Of a stretch of 64,000 bases of DNA, positions 9,185 to 15,835 are shown piece after piece. The translations under genes were made by a program, and so were the position numbers. The first letter of the stretch is position 1; each line of letters starts with the position of its first letter. Source of the stretch: CAUZIZ01 sp965218775 (GTDB lineage: Bacteria > Acidobacteriota > UBA6911 > RPQK01 > JAJDTT01); assembly GCA_965218775.1 (NCBI GenBank), contig CBDCLS010000004.1:496001-560000 (forward strand). Reading direction: 5' to 3'. The notes under the pieces are model-generated. The model made no database searches. It was not told where the DNA came from and was given only the letters and a program-made list of their open reading frames with translations.

Positions 9185-9409
9185 GCCAAGGAAAGTCGGA
9201 AATCCCAGCCGTCTGCAACTGAGGCGCCTGAGGTGTGTCTGAAAAACCGGTTTTCCGCGCTCGACACAGGCCTCACGACGCCTGTCGTACTCTGCACCGC
9301 CCTCAGCGGCGCCTTTGACCCAGACCGGCGTCGAGAAATCGACTAAAATCGCCCTTTCGGCTTTCTCCTTGAGAAATCCGGGCTAGTATAGCTCCAGTTG
9401 AAGCCGTCT

Positions 9410-9623
9410 CACTGATCCGGCCGCCATCTTCAACGACTCCAACTCGATTTTGACCGAGGTCTGGTTCAAGCGTACGGGCGTGGTCGAGAACCAACCGCCG
9501 GCTATCAGTGTCTCGGACAATCAGACCGTACACCCGGCCCAGACGGCCTACCTGCGCGCCACCGTCATCGATCCCAACCAGGATCCGACCACGGTGACGT
9601 GGAGCCAGTTGGCGACCTCCACG
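9410..9623 (+). pseudogene. Fragment of a second copy of the PKD-repeat protein gene
   Basis: These 214 bp match the reverse complement of about 29093-29306, inside the large gene at 26360-29758, at roughly 96-97 percent identity by eye. They encode, in frame, WFKRTGVVENQPPAISV and TVHPAQTAYLRATVID. The match breaks at 9410, close to the right end of IS1380 copy 1, and at 9623, where an S23-like remnant begins. No start or full domain survives. It is the remains of a paralogue, not a functional gene. Confidence 0.85.
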
Positions 9624-9720
9624 TGCAAGCGCCGCAAGATGTCCATGATGGCAGAGAAAAGCGAGGGATCGTCAGGAACAGGCACGGGCAAGGGCGCGGG
9701 CGCGGGCAAGGGGAAGAAGT
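9624..9720 (-). pseudogene. S23/four-helix-bundle protein remnant with GGGCAAGGGC low-complexity tract
   Basis: On the minus strand the segment reads a Pro-rich low-complexity stretch (PLPAPAPLPVPVP) followed by SAIMDILRRLH, which parallels CAAILDILRRLN in the cassette at 40935-41200. That pattern resembles the C-terminal helix of four-helix-bundle (23S rRNA intervening-sequence) proteins. It is cut off at the junction with the PKD fragment, so only a relic remains. Family assignment from so short a piece is tentative. Confidence 0.45.
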
Positions 9721-9736
9721 CGCTAAACACGTACTC

Positions 9737-9857
9737 AAACAGGGGGACGGTTGCGGACAACGCTGCTCCCATGCCCAGCAGCCTCCGCACCGTCCCCTCC
9801 CCCCTGGCTGCAGGTCGCACCTCCAACTGCTGCCTGCAGCCGGCTTTCTCTCTCACC
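9737..9857. repeat. Tandem-hairpin repeat, copy 1 (GGGGACGGT and GGCTGCAGG palindromes)
   Basis: About 120 bp nearly identical to the reverse complement of 26222-26347. It holds two palindromes: GGGGACGGTTGCGGA paired with TCCGCACCGTCCCC, and GGCTGCAGG paired with CCTGCAGCC. In the other copy it lies just downstream of the PKD gene, so here it is the expected 3' flank of the deleted paralogue. Confidence 0.85.
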
Positions 9858-9908
9858 GATTGTTTGCATCCGACTTTCAACCGGGACAGCAGCAAAACAG
9901 GATACTTA

Positions 9909-10025
9909 GGGTCTGTCAGGAAGTAACCGATGCACTTTGGCGCGAGCGCCGCGCCCCTGCGGGCTGGGGTCCGCAGGCACGCTGGGGACCTCAGCAAAGT
10001 GTATCGGTTACTTCCTGACAGACCC
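9909..10025. mobile_element. MITE family C, 117 bp, TTA target duplication
   Basis: Near-perfect inverted ends (GGGTCTGTCAGGAAGTAACC and its complement, extending to about 33 bp) flank a roughly 50-bp GC-rich interior. TTA occurs on both sides (9906-9908 and 10026-10028); the right-hand TTA is also the TAA stop codon of hflX. There is no internal gene. GGGTCTGT ends with a TNA-type target resemble IS5-group elements, but I cannot assign the parent. Confidence 0.85.
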
Positions 10026-11672
10026 TTAGGAGGCGCGGCCCGACAATCGTGCTTCGGCTGCTTCGATCAATTCCACCAAGCCCGTCCGCCGGGTAGCGCT
10101 GACCGCGATACCACCAATGCGGCGTTTCTGGGCAGCGAGCTCTTCCGAAGCCAGCAGATCAGTCTTGTTGAGGACCTTGAGCACTGGGACCTTCTCCAGG
10201 CCAAGCTCCTCGAGAAGCTTCTGGACTGCCTCGATTTTTACGTCAAGGTCCACGTCGGCAGAATCGATCACGTGCAGCAGCAGATCCACATCGGCCAACT
10301 CCTCCAGGGTGGCGCGGAAAGCGGCTACCAACTCCTTGGGCAGGTCGGCGATGAATCCCACTGTGTCGGTGATGATGACCTCTCCTTCGCGAGGAAAACG
10401 GAGTCGGCGGCTGGTAGGGTCGAGGGTCATGAACAGCTTGTCTTCGGCATCGACTCTACTTTCGGTGAGAGCATTCAAAAGCGTACTTTTGCCGGCGTTG
10501 GTATAGCCCACGATCGAAAGCACAGGGATCCCTTCCCGCTGGCGTCTTCGACGTCGAACGTCACGCTGTTTGGAAAGTTTTTCGACGCGTTTCTCCAGCA
10601 GTCGGAGGCGATCGCGAATCCGCCTGCGTCCCACCTCCATCACTGTTTCCCCAGGGCCCCGTCCGCCGATGCCGCCGGTGAGCCGGGAAAGCCCTTCGTC
10701 CTTCTCGGTCAAACGGGGCAGGGAGTAGCGGAGCTGAGCCAGTTCTACCTGGAGCTTGCCATCTGCACTGCGCGCCCTCTGGGCGAAGATGTCGAGGATT
10801 AGCTGAGTGCGATCGATCGCCTTGAGTCCGGTGGCGTCCTCAAAGGCGCGAGCCTGTGCTGGTTTCAGATTGATGTCAAAGATCGCGACGCTGGCGTTGC
10901 GGCGCATCGCTTCCAGTACCAGTTCCTCCAGCTTACCCTTTCCCACAACGGTCTTGGGATGGACCCTGAAACGAGGTTGGCGGATGGTTGCGGCAATGAC
11001 GACGCCGGCTGACTGCACCAGCTCGAGCGTCTCCTCAAAATGACTGTCTTCGGGCCGAATGCCGACCACGAGTGCCCGCTCGACCTGTTTGGGTCCAGCC
11101 GACCGTTCCGCCACCCGTGCAAACTCTTCCTCCAGAGCCTGGATCGTTGCACTAAAGTCAAGATCGAGGTCGTGAACCGTGCGTGCTTCGACCCGCAGCA
11201 GGGGCTCCTCGGATGACTGCTCCTCCTCGGAAGTGGCCAACGCCGCCGGGTCCAGGTAGGCTGCCCCGCAGCGGCCGGGCCATCCGCCGTTCACTACCTC
11301 CACCATGGCTACCAGGTCCAGGCGAAGTAGGATGAGGTCGTTGAGATCGTCGTGGCTAAGAGGCTCGCCTTTCAGATGTGTATGAACCAGCCGCAGACCG
11401 CGGAATCTGCCGGTGCCACCTCGCAGGCGACCGATCTCCGGAAGCACCAAGCCTGAGGCATCCCCGACTATGACGTTTCGTACGGTGCCGTCTCGTCCGA
11501 TTAATACTCCCACCTGGCGGCCGAGCTCGGCTGAGATGCCGGTCAGATGTCGGGCCAGCTCCGGGGAAATCACCTGATGGGGAGGCACGCGCCGTCGGTA
11601 GGTGCGTTCCAGGGCTCGGCGTTGAGATGCCTGAATCCCCTGTACATTGCCACTTATAGAATGTCTGGAGAT
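10026..11672 (-). CDS. hflX: GTPase HflX, with a possible non-canonical start codon
   Basis: HflX is a ribosome-associated GTPase that splits stalled 70S ribosomes under stress. The product has the HflX N-terminal domain, the glycine-rich linker GGIGGRGPGETVMEVGRRRI, and a full G domain (GYTNAGKST, DTVGFI, NKTDLL). The first standard start, GTG at 11586-11588, falls inside the conserved motif RRRVPP and has no ribosome-binding site. The frame stays open upstream through residues typical of family N-termini (SGNVQGIQASQRRALERTY) to a TAG, without ATG, GTG or TTG. A strong GGGGAGG lies six bases before an in-frame ATC at 11670-11672, which I take as the likely start. The tfoX-like gene ends 21 bp upstream, suggesting cotranscription. 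MITE C abuts the stop codon. Confidence 0.9.
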   Translation of the reverse strand: MSRHSISGNVQGIQASQRRALERTYRRRVPPHQVISPELARHLTGISAELGRQVGVLIGRDGTVRNVIVGDASGLVLPEIGRLRGGTGRFRGLRLVHTHLKGEPLSHDDLNDLILLRLDLVAMVEVVNGGWPGRCGAAYLDPAALATSEEEQSSEEPLLRVEARTVHDLDLDFSATIQALEEEFARVAERSAGPKQVERALVVGIRPEDSHFEETLELVQSAGVVIAATIRQPRFRVHPKTVVGKGKLEELVLEAMRRNASVAIFDINLKPAQARAFEDATGLKAIDRTQLILDIFAQRARSADGKLQVELAQLRYSLPRLTEKDEGLSRLTGGIGGRGPGETVMEVGRRRIRDRLRLLEKRVEKLSKQRDVRRRRRQREGIPVLSIVGYTNAGKSTLLNALTESRVDAEDKLFMTLDPTSRRLRFPREGEVIITDTVGFIADLPKELVAAFRATLEELADVDLLLHVIDSADVDLDVKIEAVQKLLEELGLEKVPVLKVLNKTDLLASEELAAQKRRIGGIAVSATRRTGLVELIEAAEARLSGRAS

Positions 11673-11693
11673 GGGTTTCCTCCCCTGATCGGG

Positions 11694-12023
11694 CTACTTG
11701 GCAGGGAGGGAGAGGGCATAGCGAGTACCGCGATCAACCCAGTCCCTCAGACTCTGCTCCGAATCGAAACCCTCGGAAGCGACATAGACAAGGCCTTTCA
11801 GTGGCCGACCCGTGAAATCCATCTCCTTGGCGCATGGTTGTTCAAGTGCCTCCTGGTAGGCATCTGGTCCCACTCTCACCATCAACTGGTTCTGGAGCAC
11901 GCCACAGCACATGTGGCCGTTGAGAAGGAAGGTCAGCCCCCCGAACATACGGCGCTCGGTGACGCCGGAGTAGCTCTTGAATGCTGCCCGCACACGGTCG
12001 GCGACGGTTTTATCGTAGGCCAT
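11694..12023 (-). CDS. TfoX/Sxy N-terminal domain protein
   Basis: A 109-residue protein that is essentially one TfoX_N domain: RVRAAFKSYSGVTERRMFGG followed by LTFLLNGHMCCGVLQNQLMV matches the family core. In gamma-proteobacteria Sxy/TfoX regulates competence, but stand-alone N-terminal-domain proteins like this one are widespread and of unknown role, so no competence function is claimed. It is the first gene of a probable tfoX-hflX transcription unit (21 bp to the proposed hflX start). Confidence 0.85.
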   Translation of the reverse strand: MAYDKTVADRVRAAFKSYSGVTERRMFGGLTFLLNGHMCCGVLQNQLMVRVGPDAYQEALEQPCAKEMDFTGRPLKGLVYVASEGFDSEQSLRDWVDRGTRYALSLPAK

Positions 12024-12127
12024 TAGTTACTGCCTCCGAATCTCGGTAGCTCATCCGCTGTACGAGGATTATAGCCCAATGATTGCCTCCTTGACGGCTC
12101 TGGACCCGGCTGGCTCCAGTTGAATCG

Positions 12128-12958
12128 TCATGGCCTCGTGCCGCAATGGAGGAGAGCCGCCATGGGTATCTTCACTCTACCTTCAATCGAATAACTTGCA
12201 GCCGCCTTGAGAATCGATGTCCGGATCTCATTGAAGGCATCTAGTGGCTGGGCTCGCAAGGTCGGACCGGTTCGGGCCGTTCCCTCGTAGAATGCCCGAA
12301 AGAAGTCCTCGGGTGAGGGCAGATCCCAGGTCAGGGAGAGCGATCTCGTTCTGGGAGTCACGAATCCCGTCTCGATCTGAATCCGGTCAGCCTCTTCGGG
12401 GTCGCTGAAGCGAAAAAAGGGAGGACCTGAAGGAAGAGGAACGTCGAGTGTACCGTAGGAATCGATGGCTCCGTACACCACTCCGAAGCCCAACGACTGT
12501 TGCGGTGTTGCCCATACGGTAAAGCAAAGCCGGCCCCCGGGTCGCAGGACTCGATGAGCCTCGTGGAGAACTGCCTCGGGGTCCTCGAAATGAAGCATGC
12601 CGAAGTTTATCGCCACGGCATCGAAATGGCGATCAGGGAAAGGCAGATCCGAGGCATCGGCCTCGGCGAATTCTACCTGGGGGTGCAGCCTTCTGGCCTG
12701 CTCCAGCATGAACCGCGAGAAGTCGATTCCGATGGCCTCGACGCCGCGGCTAGACGCAGAACCCGCAAGAGTCCCGGTACCCGTGGCAAGATCGAGTAAA
12801 CGGCTTCGCGGAACCGTCTTCAGCTCTCCCAGCAGAGCCTCAACAGACTGGTGTGTCAGCGGCTCCCAGCACTGGTGGTAGGTGTCAGCGGCACTCTCCC
12901 AGCGACCCTGCTCGAAATCGCGAAACGACTCTTCTGCTTCACTGTTGCCAGTAGGCAT
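12128..12958 (-). CDS. Class I SAM-dependent methyltransferase (UbiE/COQ5-like)
   Basis: The 276-residue product has motif I LLDLATGTGTLAG (about residue 55), the acidic adenosyl-ribose site AIGIDFS, motif II-like FAEADASDLPFPD and the post-motif HRVLRPGGRLCF. These place it in the Methyltransf_11/UbiE-like group that methylates small molecules; the acceptor cannot be inferred. No membrane segment. It is monocistronic as far as I can see, with gaps of about 100 bp to tfoX and a MITE-filled 225 bp to the bacilliredoxin gene. Confidence 0.85.
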   Translation of the reverse strand: MPTGNSEAEESFRDFEQGRWESAADTYHQCWEPLTHQSVEALLGELKTVPRSRLLDLATGTGTLAGSASSRGVEAIGIDFSRFMLEQARRLHPQVEFAEADASDLPFPDRHFDAVAINFGMLHFEDPEAVLHEAHRVLRPGGRLCFTVWATPQQSLGFGVVYGAIDSYGTLDVPLPSGPPFFRFSDPEEADRIQIETGFVTPRTRSLSLTWDLPSPEDFFRAFYEGTARTGPTLRAQPLDAFNEIRTSILKAAASYSIEGRVKIPMAALLHCGTRP

Positions 12959-13002
12959 GGATCAGAAAGCAGACCGTCGAAGATGGGAAATAAAGCCTCT
13001 TA

Positions 13003-13183
13003 GGGCTCGCGCAGAAATAACTTGGCATTTTGGCATCTCATCTTCACACCATCTTCGGCCGCTCCTCGGTCGCGAAATCCTCAACGTAGACCCTGCTACG
13101 CCTGCGGTTTCGCTCAATCGTTCGCGGCCAAATCTAGTGCAAATCTGAGCGCCAATTCTACCAAGTTATTTCTGCGCAAACCC
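13003..13183. mobile_element. MITE family D, 181 bp, TTA target duplication
   Basis: Inverted ends of about 23 bp (GGGYTYGCGCAGAAATAACT followed by TGG) with TTA on each side (13000-13002 and 13184-13186). The right-hand TTA is the TAA stop of the bacilliredoxin-rhodanese gene. A truncated second copy in opposite orientation lies at 59918-60008. Non-coding interior. Confidence 0.85.
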
Positions 13184-13939
13184 TTAGGACGAGTTGGCCG
13201 CCCAGGCCGCAAAGCCACCGCTCAGGCTTCGAGTGTTTTCAAAGCCTTGTTGGCGCAGAAACTGTACGGCTTGCATACTGCGGCTGCCATGCTCGCAGTA
13301 GACGATGATCTCTCGCTCACGCGGCCAGGACCTTACGATCTCCTGCCCCAAGGCATTGTCTGCCAATTGGGACCCTTCGATTTTTCCCTTCTCGGCTTCC
13401 CAGGCTTCGCGAACGTCTAACAACGCCAGGTCGGGGTTGCCAGTGATCTTCTCTCGCGCTTCTTCGACCGAGACTTCCAGGTCGGCCAGAGGATCGTGAA
13501 TGTCAACCGATTCATCGATCGCCTCGCCGCAAAACCGATCGTAGACGCTGGTGAAGATCTTGGCCAGAGCCGCCGCTGTTTGGCCTTCGATCTGGTGCCG
13601 CTCGACCATGTGGACTAGTCTGCCATCCCGGAAGAGTCCCGCGCAGGGAGAGGACGGAGGATAGGGGAGAAAGAGCTCCCGTGCACGATTTACAGCCTCG
13701 ACATCGTTACCGGCGAAAGCTGTCACCAGATTGGCCGGACGACGTTCGTTCTTCAGCGACTCGATCACGGCAGGCCGAGCGATGCCAGCGGCACAACCAC
13801 AAACAGAATTAACAAAGATCAGAGTGCTCTTGTCCGTGTCCGCGAGAGCACTGTCTACATCGTCAGCGCTCCGAACTTCTTCAAAGCCAGCCGCGGTCAA
13901 TTCATCGCGCATTGGCTGGATGAGCCCGGGATCATACAT
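13184..13939 (-). CDS. Bacilliredoxin (BrxA/BrxB family) fused to a rhodanese domain
   Basis: Residues 1 to about 140 are a bacilliredoxin with the diagnostic FVNSVCGCAAGIARP active site (Cys-Gly-Cys). Residues about 150-251 form a rhodanese domain with the catalytic loop YCEHGSRS and the terminal GGFAAW. Bacilliredoxins reduce mixed disulfides of bacillithiol-type thiols on proteins; rhodaneses carry sulfane sulfur as a cysteine persulfide. The fusion suggests thiol/persulfide exchange within one polypeptide, perhaps repair of persulfidated proteins or sulfur trafficking, in the cytosol. Stand-alone family members are about 140-150 residues, so this is a true two-domain protein. MITE D inserted exactly at the stop codon, leaving the coding sequence intact. 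Confidence 0.9.
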   Translation of the reverse strand: MYDPGLIQPMRDELTAAGFEEVRSADDVDSALADTDKSTLIFVNSVCGCAAGIARPAVIESLKNERRPANLVTAFAGNDVEAVNRARELFLPYPPSSPCAGLFRDGRLVHMVERHQIEGQTAAALAKIFTSVYDRFCGEAIDESVDIHDPLADLEVSVEEAREKITGNPDLALLDVREAWEAEKGKIEGSQLADNALGQEIVRSWPREREIIVYCEHGSRSMQAVQFLRQQGFENTRSLSGGFAAWAANSS

Positions 13940-14113
13940 AATCGTTTCCTCCTCGTGTCGCGTTCTCAGCGATCCTCAGCAACTGGCCACGTCGACCGGG
14001 CCGAACCTGAGAATCATCTGCTGGAATTCTACCTGGATCGCCCTCTGAGTGCCACTCGACCTTCCGTTTTCGGTCGACTTCGGGGTTGGCTATCCTTCTG
14101 CTCTGGGGAAGTG

Positions 14114-14335
14114 TTAGTCGAGGCGTTCCACTTGGGGATGCAACTCCGACGCCCACTCGTGGCAGAGATCCGCAACAAACTGTTCAAGCTGGCACTCCTT
14201 GACTGAGGCGGGGACGAAAATGTCGCTTGCCAGTCGTTTCTTGCCCTCGTTGCCTAGATAGAATACGGACCACCGATTCTCCGACCTGACGAACAGCACT
14301 CTTCGCCCGAACACGTCTAGCGTGACTGACTTCAT
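14114..14335 (-). CDS. Small conserved hypothetical protein (DUF7661-like)
   Basis: A 73-residue acidic protein, MKSVTLDVFGRRVLFVRSEN at the start and CHEWASELHPQVERLD at the end, with predicted beta strands followed by a helix. It resembles a small family I know only as hypothetical (DUF7661-like). Function unknown; no signal peptide. It stands between the bacilliredoxin gene and the Tat-exported oxidoreductase, all on the minus strand, but the gaps (174 and 58 bp) do not prove an operon. Confidence 0.6.
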   Translation of the reverse strand: MKSVTLDVFGRRVLFVRSENRWSVFYLGNEGKKRLASDIFVPASVKECQLEQFVADLCHEWASELHPQVERLD

Positions 14336-14393
14336 TTTGAGAAGAAAACGAATCTCATACCCGCCAGAAAAAGTAGGAGATGCCTTGTCCTTC

Positions 14394-15680
14394 TCAGCCG
14401 GCTTGAATGGTACGCTTCACCGGGTCGAAGACCATACGCTTGCCGCTCCAGTAGGCGTCGGTGGCCATGATACAGGCGATGGAGTGACCGAAACCGGCCT
14501 CGACCGGACAGAACAGCCGCTTGGAATCGCGGCTACGAACCGCCTCCAGCCAGTTGGCCATGTTCCCGTTTCCCTCGGGGCCGCTGCTAAAGGTGATCGG
14601 TTCCTCCAACTTGCCTTCGGACTTTACTCCCTTACCAGTGAAGCCCCAATCCGCATCCGGGTTCGCGAAAGACTCACCCTCGAAGCTTCCCAGGGTTCCA
14701 TGGACGCGGGTAGCTGAACCATGACCATTGATCCAATTGGTGGAGTAGACCGTCAGGAATTTTCGGTCTCCTTTTTCATATTCCAATGCGACTTCAAGAG
14801 TATCGGGATTCTCTCGGTAGTCTTTCCAATGGTAGATCCCTCCGTGAGCGACGACGCTCATAGGATAAGAGACACCCGTCAGCATATGTGTCAGGTCTAT
14901 GCCATGGCTCATCCACTGGTCGATAGTGCCGCTGGAGAAGTCCTTGAAGAGCCTGAAAGAGCGAAAAATCCGAGGATCGAAAGGACGGTGCGGTTTCCCC
15001 ATCAGCCAGGTGTGCCAGTTGATATCACGCTCCTTGACCCTGGCCAGGTCCTTTGCCTTCCTGGCCCAGCGATAGGGACTATAGACACTCCAATGCAGGT
15101 CGACTTTGGCAACATCACCTATGACTCCGTCGGCGATCATCTTGCTGGCTCGCTGGTATCGCGGAAAGGACCGTCTCTGGGTGCCGATCTGGACGATGGT
15201 ACCGGCCTTCTTTACGGCATCCAACGCGGCGTTGGCTTCGGAAAGCACATTGGCCATGGGCTTCTCGCAATAGGCGTCTTTGCCTACATCAGCAGCCAAT
15301 TTCAGGATCTGGGCGTGGGCGTGGTCGGGGGTGGCAATGATCAGGGCATCCACATTCTTATCAGCCAGGATCTCCTCGTGGTGACGATAGACCTTTGGTG
15401 CGTCTCCCTGCTTTTCCCTTGTCAATTCCACAGCCTTGTCGCGCCGGTAGTTCCAAAGGTCGCAAACGGCTGTGAGGCGAGCGTTGAAACCATCCTGGGT
15501 CTCAAAGAATAGCTTTAACAGACCTGTCCCCCGTCCGCCCGGACCCACGATCCCCACATTGATTCGATCGTTGACGTCTCGAGCGCTAACCAGGCCGGGA
15601 AAGCCAGTCAGGGCCAGACCTGCTCCAGCTCCTGCCGAGCGGGACAAGAAGGAACGACGATGGATGGAAGCTTTGCTCAT
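14394..15680 (-). CDS. Tat-exported Gfo/Idh/MocA family oxidoreductase
   Basis: The product begins MSKASIHRRSFLSRSAG and continues through a hydrophobic stretch to GLVSA: a twin-arginine signal peptide, so export in folded form to the periplasm is expected. The mature part has a Rossmann NAD(P) site (NVGIVGPGGRGTGLL), the catalytic EKP motif (DAYCEKPMANVL) and the C-terminal beta domain. I choose the ATG at 15678-15680, preceded by AGGAGA, over an in-frame start at 15752, because it places the Tat motif correctly. Such secreted paralogues are common in Acidobacteriota, Planctomycetota and Bacteroidota and act on sugars or glycans; the substrate here is unknown. Neighbours do not specify a pathway. 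Confidence 0.9.
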   Translation of the reverse strand: MSKASIHRRSFLSRSAGAGAGLALTGFPGLVSARDVNDRINVGIVGPGGRGTGLLKLFFETQDGFNARLTAVCDLWNYRRDKAVELTREKQGDAPKVYRHHEEILADKNVDALIIATPDHAHAQILKLAADVGKDAYCEKPMANVLSEANAALDAVKKAGTIVQIGTQRRSFPRYQRASKMIADGVIGDVAKVDLHWSVYSPYRWARKAKDLARVKERDINWHTWLMGKPHRPFDPRIFRSFRLFKDFSSGTIDQWMSHGIDLTHMLTGVSYPMSVVAHGGIYHWKDYRENPDTLEVALEYEKGDRKFLTVYSTNWINGHGSATRVHGTLGSFEGESFANPDADWGFTGKGVKSEGKLEEPITFSSGPEGNGNMANWLEAVRSRDSKRLFCPVEAGFGHSIACIMATDAYWSGKRMVFDPVKRTIQAG

Positions 15681-15835
15681 GATTTGTTCTCCTGTGTGGA
15701 TATTTATTGGCGAGATCGGAGGAACAGCACAGAGAGCTGTTACCCTGATCAAACCTGGGGAGCATGTTATCGGAAGCCGGTGCTCATGATCAAGAGCGGA
15801 GCTTCAGCGCCTCAAAGGCACTCAGTAAGGAAACC

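Larger units (their letters stand above)
7308..9382 (+). mobile_element. IS1380-family element, copy 1 (internally duplicated)
   Basis: The element is bounded by inverted ends CCCGGATTTCTCAAGGA, flanked on both sides by CTAG (7304-7307 and 9383-9386), consistent with a 4-bp target duplication. It is 2075 bp, exactly 385 bp longer than copy 3 (1690 bp), because of a tandem duplication inside the transposase gene. The sequence up- and downstream of the transposase closely matches copy 3 and less closely copy 2. Confidence 0.92.
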
